Source: Mesocentrotus franciscanus
Lineage: Eukaryota > Echinodermata > Echinoidea > Camarodonta > Strongylocentrotidae
DNA length: 64,000 nucleotides
Assembly (NCBI GenBank): GCA_037976565.1
Contig: CP137680.1
Span: 19,494,675 to 19,558,674, forward strand
Reading direction: 5' to 3'
Shown here: in pieces, positions 1-14,300 of the stretch
Layout of the letters: every line of letters starts with the position of its first letter
Numbering within the stretch: the first letter of the stretch is position 1
Translations under genes and position numbers: made by a program
The notes under the pieces: generated by a model
Database searches by the model: none
What the model saw: only the letters and a program-made list of their open reading frames with translations
Told to the model about the DNA's origin: nothing

Positions 1-129
1 GTATGTTATATTTAGAAACCATATAGGTAAATTATGCTTATCATATTGGCTTTCCATGTGTCATCTTTTGCAAGTTAATCTTTGTCTTGTATATTGGCTA
101 TTACTTAAATTGGCTATTATTTAAATTGG

Positions 130-480
130 CATTATACCTGACGAATAACATGAATCAAGCAATCATTCAATTCATCCATTAATCAATCAAGACATATCGT
201 GCAATATTTTTTCATTAGTTTAATCAATCAATCATTGCATCAATCAATCAATCATTGCATCAATCAATCAACCAACCAATCAATAAAAAACAATTGCAAT
301 TTAAATAAATCAATACATCAATCAAACAACCGATGGACTAATCAATCAGTTAGTCAGACAATAAATTAGTCAATCGACTAACCAATCATTCGATCAACCA
401 ATTAATCAGTCAACTAACAAAACCAACTAACCATCAATCAATCAATCAAATCAATCAATATATCAGTCAATCAGGCGTTA
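130..480. repeat. Degenerate (AATC)n-type tetranucleotide tract
   Basis: Long stretch of CAATCAATCAATC-like words with scattered substitutions. Downstream flank of the receptor gene. Confidence 0.85.
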
Positions 481-2732
481 TTTTAATTGCACTTTTTCCT
501 GTACTTATCGAGCCCGCAAAGTCGTATTAGCCCATACGCTATTAGTACAACGCAATACGTTTGCATCATTTATTTTATATTGATAATAATGACAGCAACA
601 TTTCTTATTCGCTCATATCTATATCATGGAATGCTTAAGGCGCCTTAAAAAATACGTATGTAAACTTGTCAAATTACATCAAGAATAAATACATAATATG
701 AATAACTATAAGAGATATATGGAAATTCATTGAAATTTAATTAATTTTCGCATACTACTGGTGATCGACCAGCAGGACTATTGCCTCTTTGGTCCATCCA
801 CGCATGGCCCCTTTAAAACACCCATTTTCTGTTCATTATAGTACCTATCGAGACAAAACTTTCTGAAATTAACTGAAGCCACATAGTAGTCAGTGTCCAT
901 GTTGTATTGCATCATAATTCGCTGACACCACGGAGATGTGGTTGAATTGCCAGTTAATACGTGCACATGCATTTCTCTCAGCTAGGCAGCGAAATTTGTT
1001 GTCCCACCGGCAAAATGACTCCTTGCCATCATATCTTGAGGGTGAGGGGAAATTAAGGTATGTTGAGAATTCAGGTTCAGCTAACTATATAGGGCACAGT
1101 GCATTGCATAAGATCTACAGGTTGTAAAGTGAAGGCCGCTCTTGGTGATTGACAGCACCCGAATGGTGTCAAATTCCCATTAAGAACCCACTACTATGAA
1201 CCTTAAACATAATTGGCCTAAATTGATGTAATCCGTCATCATATTACTGGTGAATGTTTTAAAAGAAAAAATAGACCTGACACATAAAGTATTTGATAAA
1301 GAATCTAATTTTCTATTTATTCGCTTAATACAAAAAAAACAGTCATGATTAATATTACCATTACAATTCATTGTTAAGGCAATTAAGTTCAAATTTGCAT
1401 ATACAAATGCCTTAAAAGTTAAATCAACTGAATAGCGCACTATATATGTATATCTATATACTTTTAGATGTACATGTATATAATGTAGTTTCATAAAAAG
1501 CAGAACATTAAGACATTTACAACACTATTTTTAAAGATGTACGCAACGTATCCATCTGCAATATATAAATGCTACACAACTATATCAAGAACGTATTGAA
1601 ATGGCTAAATATCATTACTTATAAATACGGATGCTACGTATATTTGTGAATCGAGAGAGAAAATTAGAAAATATCAAAACGAAATCTTATATTGCTTCTC
1701 ATAGTATTTTCACCATAATACATCACATGGCATTCGTTTAAGAATATTAAAAAAAAAAAAAATTTACGAACAATAGTTACCTAATGATAATATTAGCATA
1801 AATACACGACAATCCATTAAATTAGATTCTTGCAGGATAGAGCAGAGCTTTGTTTTCGTCTTTAAATTTTTGTTAGGACTAACCTAATTTGCACGAGTAT
1901 GTTCATTAAAAAAGGCATGACATATTGTCATACTATCCATACAATCTGATGCATATATGTATATATGTATAAAAACAATCTATAAAATATCAATGATTGT
2001 TTTGAAGAATTTCCGTGTGTTGAACTTTTCATCATGACAAGCAATTTTGAGTAACATTTATCATCATTCCTAACTATACATTACGGTGTGGAAGTATTTA
2101 CAACAGAACACGAAATATATATCTCCCTCCATATAATATAAATAATAAATGAAACAAGTTATGGACATTGAGATACATTTTGTTCAACAGCCTAATTGGT
2201 TTACAAGGCGATGCGTTCAACTACAGAACAACACAATAATCGATTTGAAATTTCTTCCTTTACCGATACATCAAATCACTTGTATTTCAGATAAATATCA
2301 ATTATCATTTTGTAAGTAATCTTGTGAATTAAATGGAAATAATTTTTGTTTCACTCTATAGGCATCGATATTTTCCCCTCTTTTCTCTTAATCGTATGCA
2401 GTGGCAGCTCGATCGATTCTTTATTTTTATAATAGGGACGACCGACCCCCTTTAGCCGTTTGACCTACCAAATATTTGATATGGTTCTCATGGAATAACA
2501 ATTTCCATGTTTCAGAAATCGCCCCCCCCCTCCCTCCCCGTGAAACCCCCTCCACGCACCACCCCATTGACTGAGAAAATAGTTAGGAAGGCACGTAAAA
2601 TTGTTACATTTTCATTCGTATATATATCGAGAAGTAAATTATCTCCAAGACATTTATCAACCCATTAGCCACTTTCAATACTGGATGCTGCACCACTGTC
2701 TAAAGAAATGAGCAGGGGCAATCCCCGGAGAC
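481..2732. other. AT-rich 3' flank without recognised feature
   Basis: Short open frames here have no recognisable similarity or codon structure. Poly-C at 2520-2531 and short A runs only. Confidence 0.5.
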
Positions 2733-3615
2733 CGACAGCCTACGAGACCAACACTGGCAAAGGACTCACGAGACCCATAACCCATTAGACCAACAGCCTG
2801 CGAGACCAACATTGACACAAGATTCACCAGACCCATAGCCCATTAGACCGACAGCCTACGAGACCAACATTGACACAAGATTCACCAGACCCATAGCCCA
2901 TTAGACCGACAACCTACATGTACGAGACCAACATTGACACAAGATTCACCAGACCCATAGCCCATTAGACCGACAATCTACGAGACCAACATTGACACAA
3001 GATTCACCAGACCCATAGCCCATTAGACCGACAACCTACGAGACCAACATTGACACAAGATTCACCAGACCCATAGCCCATTAGACCGATAACCTACGAG
3101 ACCAACATTGACACAAGATTTACGAGGCCCAGTCCCATTAGACCGACAACCTACGAGACCAACATTGACAAAAGATTTACGAGACCCATAGCCCATTAGA
3201 CCGACAACCTACGAGACCAACATTGACAAAAGATTCACGAGACCCATAGCCCATTAGACCGACAACCTACGAGACCAACATTGACACAAGATTCACCAGA
3301 CCCAGTCCCATTAGATCGACAGCCTACGAGACCAACATTGACACAAGATTTACGAGACCCAGTCCCATTAGATCGACAGCCTACGAGATCAACATTTACA
3401 CAAGATTCACCAGACCCATAGCCCATTAGACCAACAACCTACGAGACCAACATTGACACAAGATTCACAAGACCCAGTCCCATTAGACCGACAGCCTACG
3501 AGATCAACATTTACACAAGATTCACCAGACCCATAATCCATTAGACCAACAACCTACGAGACCAACATTGACACAAGATTCACCAGACCCATAGCCCCTT
3601 AGACTAACAGCCAAC
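2733..3615. repeat. 58-bp minisatellite, about 15 copies
   Basis: Unit of about 58 bp containing CCATTAGACCGACAACCTAC and GAGACCAACATTGACACAAG. Copies differ by a few substitutions and short indels (CAGTCCCATTAGAT variants). Flanked on the right (3688-3795) by GAGACCGAC and its inverse GTCGGTCTC, suggesting that the array sits in a small inverted-repeat element. Confidence 0.93.
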
Positions 3616-3957
3616 AAGACCGACAAATCAAGAAAATACAATTGGAAAAATAAACGAAGAGAAAAGGATGCTTAAAGGGTCCATGAGACCGACATCCACG
3701 AGAAAGACCCCCCATTAAAAAAGGAAAGAAAGGGAACATAAACAACATCTTGGTCATTTATGCTGTCGGTCTCTTGGGGAGTCGGTCTAGTGAACCCTAA
3801 ACAATACAGATCTTAAATCTTTCTGCAGACAGAGGTTTCCAGGATGAAGAGCGTGGTCTGCCAACAATATATGATTATTATTACCAACAATATTAATTGA
3901 TTCTTATTAAGGGCTTTTACAGAATACTGGTCAGAGCGCTGATAAAACAAAAACAAA

Positions 3958-3962
3958 TATCA

Positions 3963-4008
<46 letters not shown>

Positions 4009-4030
4009 ATGTATATATATATATGTATAA
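3958..4030. repeat. (AT)n microsatellite
   Basis: About 45 bp of pure AT followed by ATGTATAT variants, roughly 200 bp past the receptor stop codon. Confidence 0.9.
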
Positions 4031-4222
4031 ACATGTATGAATGTGTGTATATAGCATCTAGCAGGAAACATAGTATTTATCCATATACACAGATTGGGCA
4101 TCATTTTAAAAGATAAGGAAATAATAATAACAATTGTCAAGCGATGGCTAAACTTCACTACCTTACACGCAAGAGGTTGGATCTTTGGACTTATTGTCAG
4201 TAACCGTTGACAGGAGGCTGAT

Positions 4223-5352
4223 TTACACTGCGTTGTTTTGAACTTTTAGTAAGTTGACTTGGTTGTCTTTGCTCTTTCTCTTCTTCTTATTCCTGCCATC
4301 GATGTACATGATGAAGGTATAGAGAAAGGGATTGATGGATGAGTTGATAGGGACAATGAGGACCACTGTCCAGGCGTAGAGGGAAGGATCGAGGGTGACG
4401 GCACCAGTTTGAGAAAGGATGCCCATGATGATAACTGGCATCCAGCAGGCGAGGTCGGTAGCAACGAGCAGTGCCATACGAAAGGCCAATTTGGTCTCTT
4501 GCTTATTGGATTTGGTGTTGCGGACTTTAGCCGAAGACCGACTGGACTTGATGAAGATCAGGATGTAACAGGATGTAACAGACCAAGATGAAAGCGAAGG
4601 AAACCAAATTTAATCCAATGAAGATTATAATGGAGAATAACCATGGAGGTCTAGAACTTATGTTGGTGATCTCGTAGGTAACTTGATACTCAAAGAAGAA
4701 TTCTCCGCTGATATCCAGCATTCCTGTGCTCTCCGCCTCGACATGGAGCGGGAGACCAAGGCACACGTCGGAAAGTCCGTAAACATCTGATCTGTGTGAT
4801 GTAACAATCACCAGACCCAGACTTAACACTATGGTAAATGACCAGACTGCCCCGACGAGAATCAAGGACCCCTTGTGCCGAATCTTAAGCTTCCCGAAGG
4901 GGAACACGATGCTAATGAACCTATCAAGAGTGATCAAGGTCAAGGTAAAGACTGATGCCTCACTCGAGAGAAACCCGAGAAAACCAGCGAATCGACACAT
5001 GTGGGAATCCCGCCATTGAGGAGCACTGAGATAGAACTTATCACCGTAGTAAACATCAGCAGAAGTGATGATGATCATGTACAGTCCCATCAGAATATCA
5101 GCCATTGCTAAGCTACCAATCATGGTGTTCTGAACCTTAGATGTTTGCTTCTTCCTATCCCGTAGCCGAACAAAAAGAACGACCCCGTTACCGCCCAAAG
5201 CCAACAACCCCATGACCCATCCTGCAATCCTCAAGGCCCAGTTCGGATAAAGCCTGCTACATGTGTCCAATGGACCCGTCTGTGATGTCCTAGCGCAGGT
5301 GAAGTTCACGTTGTCCTCTAGAAGACAACACAGACGATTATCAGATGTAGAC
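4223..5352 (-). CDS. Exon 15: LRR C-cap and seven-transmembrane domain, frame broken by a 10-bp duplication
   Basis: Begins at acceptor CATCCAG| in phase 2. The C-cap follows (RLCCLLED...FTC...DTC). TM1 starts near WALRIAGWVMGLL; TM2 has SLAMADILMGLY. ECL1 has the conserved Cys (SHMCRFAGFLGFLSSEASVF), and TM3 ends LITLDRFISIVFPF, the LGR/relaxin-receptor form of the E/DR motif. TM5 is VSFAFILVCYIL. After that, a perfect 10-bp tandem duplication (4561-4570 = 4571-4580) shifts frame and gives an early stop at about 4527. Downstream, TM6 (DLACWMPVIIMGIL), TM7 with NPFLY and a lysine-rich tail continue in another frame to TAA at 4223. With one repeat copy the frame would be continuous. The whole 7TM in one exon is typical of LGRs. 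Couples presumably to heterotrimeric G proteins. Confidence 0.92.
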
Positions 5353-8300
5353 CTGGATGATAAGAGAAAATGGGAGTGAAATAGCGAATCTAGAAGGGGC
5401 CCGGGTGCTCAAGCCCCCCACAGAAGATTATTAATGGATTTAAGCGAAGCACTTGTAGAAAAACAATGCATGAACCGCAAAGTCCCCCGCCCCATTCAAA
5501 TTCTAGAACAGCGCCTGACTTAGTTTTGATGTTGCAGACTTCTAACGCAACGTCCCTTTTTCCTGTCTGTGATTGGAAATGAAATCTAATGATTTAAGTC
5601 CTACGTCGCCTAAGCTTAGCGCTTCAGAGATATAATTGATGCATAATTTACATCAATGATAAAATACCTCATTACAAAGTCAATTCACATTCACATTAAG
5701 GATAGCAACGATAGTTAGAATTGTGAGGCAAACCATTTTTTTCTTCTGTATTTGTAGACTTAGTGCATATCGTTTTACCCGATGCAAATGTCATCGGGTT
5801 GTAGCAATCAGCTCTAGATAAGGAATAAGAAAGAAAATAACAACAATAAGAACTGAAATGAAGAAGTTTCCTTACATTTTCTCTACTGATGTGAGACCAG
5901 CAAGTGCATTAGGATCAATAGCTCCCAATTCAGAATCAAGGAAGAACCTGTTTCCAGATAGAGTAAAACAAGAACTGGTATTAAATAGGGCATGAGTTTT
6001 ATACTTCTACTAATACTATACTACTACTTCTACTAAGAATAATTTTTTTTTACCCAGGGGAGAATTATCAGGAACAATACTGTCCCCCTGTAACCCCAGC
6101 GATTGCTAGGTACCCATTTACACCTGGATGGAGAGTGGCAAACGTGGATTAATGTCTCGCCAATGGATTTTAGTGGTGGGCTGAGATTCGCACCCTCAAT
6201 CACTGGATTGAGAGTCAAGTGAATGAGCAACTATACCACGACACTTCCAACTGTTATATGGTTGTAGATTCTATTTGGTTGCAATCGGTATTAATACTGC
6301 TCCTCTTGATGGGTCGTAATTTATTACTATCCCAATACTGTCATTTGCCCGTTTCATACACCTGGGAACAGATCAGGGGCAAATACTGCTAAAAAAAATC
6401 CCTTGTCCACGGATGTAAACATCAAGCAAAGTAAATGATATGGAAAATACTTACATAAATTGGAGAGACACCAGAGATTCAAACGTAAATCCTTCGATAC
6501 CCTGGATATTGTTGTTTATCAACAAACTGTAGAAAAGGAAGGAAAAATCATACACCTTATAGGGAGTGGATATCTTTAATGAATTGACTATACGATCTGC
6601 CTGTAATCTGTGCCCGGTTTCACAGAACGTGTTATTGTTAACAAGTTTAATACAGAAGCTGTTATTAGCTACGAAAATTGTTGCATTTGACTGGTTGTGA
6701 GCAAATTCGATGTAGAAATGTGACACTTGTTATTGTTCTTTTTTTTAATAAAACACGCCCTGGAATGGTCGAATTTCAGAGAAGTCATGTGTTGAATAAA
6801 ATGTTTTTTTTTTGTATGGGAAGGGGGAGGATTGCAAGCTTCCTTCTCGGCCGAGAATCGTGGTGACGTCACACCAGTTGTGAGATTCCTGTGATTTGAA
6901 TTTGATGAGCCTTTATTCCGACTACAATGCTTCAATAGTAACAATAATAATAACACAAGTAAAAATGATAATAATAGAAATAACAATAATAATAATAATA
7001 ATAATAATAATAGTAATAACAATAATAACTATAAAAAATGATAATAACAAAAATAATAGTATCAATACTAATAATTATAATAATTCATTTATATACCGCA
7101 TTTTCCATGCGTGTTCAAATGCGCTCTACATGTTTATGTTATTAACAGAAGGGATGAGTTTTGAAATATTTTGTGAAGGCATTGAGAGACTGGTTGCGAG
7201 GGAATCTGGGTAGGTTGTTTTTGGGAGCAGCACTTGTGAATGCTCTCTACCAAGTGTGGGAAGCATCTTGGGAGACGGATAATTCAATGGAGCGGAGGGA
7301 GTACCTGGATGGTTGCCTGATAGTTATGAGTTCAGATAGGTAGGGAGGAGCGAGACCATGCATAGATGTACTTGAAGTTGATAATAAGTATTTTGTAACG
7401 AATTCCGGACGTGATGGGTAACCAGTTCAATGAAGTAGATTTATGATTGTTAGTAGATTACACAGATTAATATTCAAATTTTGATTTGGTAAGATGATAT
7501 TAGTTTAAATTTTGACATCTAGTTTTATTGCGATTTCTTTGAAAATCGGATCACGGTAGCATCGCATAGGCATATCGTGCAAAGGCCTTCATATCAGTCT
7601 CTCCATTTTAAATTGACCTGTGGTTCTGTTTTTGACCATTTCAGCCAGACGATAAACAATATTATGGTTTATTTGAAACTGTATTACCTGAAGAAGGCAC
7701 AGGACCCTAATTCATATAGCTTATTACCAACAACAAAATAATGCTCAATGTCTATGACAAATTTTCTCTCAACCAATCAAATGCCCAACTTATTATGAAT
7801 AAAAATTTGCTTAATTTCCATGACAAATTTGCTCTTAGCCAATCAAATGCCACAATTTTAGTACTACTTATAACAATTATTGTAACTTTTTATTGATAAA
7901 AAGTTACTTTGTTTCCTTCTTCAAGAAAATCTTCTACTTTCACGCGGGGTACACAGTGTGGACAGTCTTTGTATCTCTAGTGTGGTGTAGACATATTGTA
8001 AGAAAGCTTTAAGAGTCTCCAATGTACATCACTTAATTATCATCATCATAATTATCATTATTATAATCATTATTGTGTTGTTGATGTTCATCATTGCTGT
8101 AAGCGTGTCGCATTATGTACGTCAATTTCAGCGACATTAGAGCTATGCATATGTCTATGACTATGGATTGTGATGACCTATATAGTCTCTTATCAACGAT
8201 TAAAAAATTACTTTGGTTGCCCGTACGTTACACAGTATTTTAGAGTTCTGAACATTATATTGACATCAAATGTGTCTTTTCATTTCATATTTGGTCAGAT

Positions 8301-11300
8301 AAAAGTTCTAATATTGCTATTAACTTAATACAGTCATTAGTTATACACTAAAATCTTAGATGTGGTTTGTGACGTAGGGGAAAATAACTTGGACTTGCCC
8401 CCCAAATAATTTGTATTGTGTTGCACTTACAGATACCGAAGAGACTTGAGTCCAGAGAATACCCCACGCTTTAAGTGCTGAATGGAATTCGATGACAAAT
8501 TCCTGAAAAAAGACAAGAATATGCGTTGTTAAGGCGTAATGCGGTTCAAAAACGAAAAATGTGAAACATTCGTAACTCGCTTCATGTATCAGGAAATCTT
8601 GTATCTTGTTAGCATATAAAACTTTCTAGACTTCCCAGCTAACACAAAACGTTATCATAACATTTTGAAAAGGTCTTACAAATGTCTTGAAAACAACATT
8701 TTTTAAAACTGTCATTATAACATTTATAAAACATTATTGATATTATGTTTAACATTATAAAAACATTTTAGTAATGTACCATGTCCGATGATTTTCGGGT
8801 AATGTTTTAAAAACATCTTTTAAACATTATTGTAAAATGTTTAAAAATATCTTACAAACGGCCGACATTTTATGTTTTTATAATATCATAAGAATGTTTT
8901 GAAGGAAGCAAAGAAACGTTTTCCCAACATCTTTTAAATGTTATTGATATGATATAAAAAGAACATTTTAAAAATGTTGTTAAAATATTGTTACCCTTAC
9001 ATTTAGACGTTGTACAAACGTCACAAAAATACATTTTAAATACGTTTTTATTAAAACATTAAAAAAAACATTTTTTAAATGTTTTTCTAAATGTTTAAAA
9101 GATCTTACAAACATTTCACATGTAATGTTTTCGTAATATCATAATAATGTTTTCAAAAAGGAAAGAAATGTTTTTCTTACATGTTTTAAATGTTATAGAT
9201 ATGATATTAAAAAAAACATTTTAAAAATGTTGTTAAAATATTGTATTCTTAACATAGAAACGTTTTACAAATGTCACAAGAATACATTTTAAATACATTT
9301 TTATCAAAACAATTAAAATAACATTTTTTGAACGTTTTTCAAAATGTTTTAAAAAGATCTTACAAACATTCCAGATGTAATGTTTTCATAATATCGTAAA
9401 AATGTTTCAAAGAATAAAAGAAACGTTTTTCAAACATCTTTTAAATGTTAGTAATATGATATAAACAGAACATTTTAAAAATGTTGTTAAAATATTGTAT
9501 TCTTAACATAGAAACGTTTTACAAATGTCACAAGAATACATTTTAAATACATTTTTATCAAAACAATTAAAATAACATTTTTTGAACGTTTTTCAAAATG
9601 TTTTAAAAAGATCTTACAAACATTCCAGATGTAATGTTTTCATAATATCGTAAAAATGTTTCAAAGAATAAAAGAAACGTTTTTCAAACATCTTTTAAAT
9701 GTTATTAATATGATATAAACAGAACATTTTAAAAATGTTGTTAAAATATTGTAACCCTTACATTTAGACGTTGTACAAACGTCACAAAAATACATTTTAA
9801 ATACGTTTTTATTAAAACATAAAAAAAAACATTTTTGAATGTTTTTCTAAATGTTTAAAAGATCTTACAAACATTTCACATGTAATGTCTTCGTAATATC
9901 ATAATAATGTTTTCAAAAAGGAAAGAAATGTTTTTCTAACATGTTTTAAATGTAATAGATATGATATTTAAAAAAACATTTTAAAAATGTTGTTAAAATA
10001 TTGTAGTCTTTACATTGAAACGTTTTACAAATGTCACAAGAATACATTTTAAGTACGTTTCTTTTAAAACATTTAAAATAACATTTTTTGAACGTTTTTC
10101 AAAATGTTCAAAAAAGATCTCACAAACATTCCAGATGTAATGTTTTCGTAATATCATAATAATGTTTTCAAAGAAGAAAAGAAACGTTTTTCCAACATCT
10201 TTTAAATGTAATAGATATGATAAAAAAAAAACATTTCAAAAATGTTGTTAAAATATTGTAGTCTTTACATTCAAACGTGTTACAAATGTCACAAGAATAC
10301 ATTTTAAATACGTTTTTATCAAAACAATTAAAATAACATTTTTTGAACGTTTTTCAAAATGTTTAAAAAAGATCTTACAAACATTCCAGATGTAATGTTT
10401 TCGTAATATCGTAATAATGTTTCAAAGAAGAAAAGAAACGTTTTTCCAACATCTTTTAAATGTTTTTAATATGATATAAACATAATATTTTAAGAATGTT
10501 GTTAAAATATTGTAATCTTTACATTTCGACGTTGTACAAAAGTCATTATAAAACATTTCAGAAACAATTTTATCAAAACAATTTAAAAAACATTTTTTGA
10601 ACGTTTTTCAAAATGTTTTAAAAAGATCATACAAACATTCCAGATGAAATGTTTTCGTAATATCGTAATAATGTTTTAAAAAAGGAAAGAAACGTTTTTC
10701 TAACATGTTTTAAATGTTATAGATATGATATTAAAAAAAACATTTTAAGAATGCTGTTAAAATATTGTAATCTTTACATTTTGACGTTGTACAATAGTCA
10801 TACGAATACATTTTAAATACGTTTTTATCAAAACAATTTAAAAAAAATTTTTGAACGTTTTTCAAAATGTTTTAAAAAGATCTTACAAACATTCCAGATG
10901 TAATGTTTTCGTAATATCGTAAAAATGTTTCAAAGAATAAAAGAAACGTTTTTCAAACATCTTTTAAATGTTATTGATATGATATAAACAGAACATTTTA
11001 AGAATGTTGTTAAAATATTGTAATCTTTACATTGAAACGTTTTACAAATGTCACAAGAATACGTTTTAAATACGTTTTTATCAAAACAATTAAAATATCA
11101 TTTTTTTGAACGTTTTTCAAAATGTTTAAAAATATCTCACAAACATTCCAGATGTAATGTTTTCTTAATATCATAATAATGTTTTCAAAGAAGAAAATAA
11201 ACGTTTTTCCAACATCTTTTAAATGTTAAAGATATGATATAAAAAGAACATTTTAAAAATGTTGTTAAAATATTGTAACCCTTACATTTAGACGTTGTAC

Positions 11301-14300
11301 AAACGTCACAAGAATACATTTTAAATACGTTTCTTTTAAAACATTTAAAAAACATTTTTGAATGTTTTTCTAAATGTTTAAAAAAGATCTTACAAACATT
11401 TCACATGTAATGTTTTCGTAATATCGTAATAATATTTTTAAAAAGGAAATAAACGTTTGTCAAACATATTTTAAATGTTATAGATATGATATTAAAAAAA
11501 ACATTTCAAAAATGTTGTTAAAATATTGTAATCTTTACATTTTGACGTTGTACAATAGTCATAAGAATACATTTTAAATACGTTTTTATCAAAACGATTA
11601 AAATAACATTTTTTGAACGTGTTTCTAAATGTTTAAAAAAGATCTCACAAACATTCCAGATGTAATGTTTTCGTAATATCATAATAATGTTTTCAAAGAA
11701 GAAAAGAAACGTTTTTCCAACATCTTTTAAATGTTATAGATATGATATAAACAGAACATTTTAAGAATGTTGTTTAAATATTGTAATCTTTACATTGAAA
11801 CATTTTACAAATGCCACAAGAAAACGTTTTAAATACGTTTTTATCAAAACGATTAAAATAACATTTTTGAACGTTTTTCTAAATGTTTAAAAGATCTCAC
11901 AAACATTCCAGATGTAATGTTTTCGTAATATCATAATAATGTTTTCAAAGAAGAAAAGAAACGTTTTTCCAACATCTTTTAAATGTTATAGATATGATAT
12001 AAACAAAACATTTTTAAAATGTTGTTAAAATATTGTAGTCTTTACATTGAAACGTGTTACAAATGTCACAAGAATACGTTTTAAAATATTGCAATCTTTA
12101 CATTAAAACGTTTTACAAATGTCACAAGAACACATTTTAAATACGTTTTTATCAAAACGATTAAAATAAAAATTTTGAACGTTTTTCAAAATGTTTTAAA
12201 AGGATCTCACAAACATTCCAGATGTTATGTTTTCGTAATATCGTAATAATGTTTCAAAGAAGAAAAGAAACGTTTTTCCAACATCTTTTAAATGTTATAG
12301 ATATGATATAAACAGAACATTTTAAAAATGTTATTAAAATATTGTAGTCTTTACATTGAAACGTGTTACAAATGTCACAAGAATACGTTTTAAATACGTT
12401 TTTATCAAAACAATTAAAATAACATTTTTTGAACGTTTTTTTAAATGTTTAAAAAATATCTCACAAACATTCCAGATGTAATGTTTTCGTTATATCATAA
12501 TAATGTTTTCAAAGAAGAAAAGAAACGTTTTTCCAACATCTTTTAAATGTAATAGATATGATAAAAAAAAACATTTTAAAAATGTTGTTAAAATATTGTA
12601 GTCTTTACATTCAAACGTGTTACAAATGTCACAAGAACACATTTTAAATACGTTTTTATCAAAACAATTAAAATAACATTTTTTGTACGTTTTTCAAAAT
12701 GTTTAAAAAAGATCTTACAAACATTCCAGATGTAATGTTGTCGTAATATCATAATAATGTTTTCAAAGAAGAAAAGAAACGTTTTTCCAACATCTTTTAA
12801 ATGTTATATGTATGATATTACAAAAAAACATTTTAAAAATGTTGTTAAAATATTGTAGTCTTTACATTTAAAACGTGTAACAAATGTCACAAGAATACGT
12901 TTTAAATACGTTTTTATCAAAACAATTAAAATAACATTTTTAACGTTTTTCAAAATGTTTTAAAAGATCTTACAAACATTCCAGATGTAATGTTTTCGTA
13001 ATATCGTTATAATGTTTCAAAGAAGAAAAGAAACGTTTTTCAAACATCTTTTAAATGTTATTGATATGATATTAAAAAAACATTTTAAAAATGTTGTTAA
13101 AATATTGTAGTCTTTACATTGAAACATGTTACAAATGTCACAAGAATACGTTTTAAATACGTTTTTATCAAAACAATTAAAATAACATTTTTTGAACGTT
13201 TTTCAAAATGTAAAAAAAAAGATCTCACAAACATTCCAGATGTAATGTTTTCGTAATATCATAATAATGTTTTCAAAGAAGAAAAGAAACGTTTTTCCAA
13301 CATCTTTTAAATGTTATATGTATGATATTACAAAAAAAACATTTTAAAAATGTTGTTAAAATATTGTAGTCTTTACATTTAAAACGTGTAACAAATGTCA
13401 CAAGAATACGTTTTAAATACGTTTTTATCAAAACAATTAAAATAACATTTTTTGAACGTTTTTCAAAATGTAAAAAAAAAGATCTTACAAACATTCCAGA
13501 TGTAATGTTTTCGTAATATCGTTATAATGTTTCAAAGAAGAAAAGAAACGTTTTTCCAACATCTTTTAAATGTTATTGATATGATATTAAAAAAAACATT
13601 TTAAAAATGTTGTTAAAATATTGTAGTCTTTACATTCAAACGTGTTACAAATGTCACAAGAATACATTTTAAATACGTTTTTATCAAAACAATTAAAATA
13701 ACATTTTTTGAACGTTTTTCAAAATGTTTAAAAAAGATCTTACAAACATTCCAGATGTAATGTTTTCGTAATATCGTAATAATGTTTCAAAGAAGAAAAG
13801 AAACGTTTTTCCAACATCTTTTAAATGTTATTGATATGATATAAAAAAAACATTTTAAAAATGTTGTTAAAATATTGTAGTCTTTACATTCAAACGTGTT
13901 ACAAATGTCACAAGAATACATTTTAAATACGTTTTTATCAAAACAATTAAAATAACATTTTTCAAAATGTTTAAAAAAGATCTTACAAACATTCCAGATG
14001 TAATGTTTTCGTAATATCGTAATAATGTTTCAAAGAAGAAAAGAAACGTTTTCCAACATCTTTTAAATGTTTTTAATATGATATAAACATAACATTTTAA
14101 GAATGTTGTTAAAATATTGTAATCTTTACATTTCGACGTTGTACAAATGTCACAAAAAACATTTTAAAACAATTTTATCAAAACAATTTAAAAAACATTT
14201 TTTGAACGTTTTTCAAAATGTTTTAAAAAGATCATACAAACATTCCAGATGTAATGTTTTCGTAATATCGTAATAATGTTTCAAAGAAGAAAAGAAACGT

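Noticed and set aside
3235..3426. Short repeat protein with NVGLVGCRSNG units
   Set aside because: Translation of the 58-bp minisatellite; 58 is not a multiple of three, so the frame survives only by local indels.
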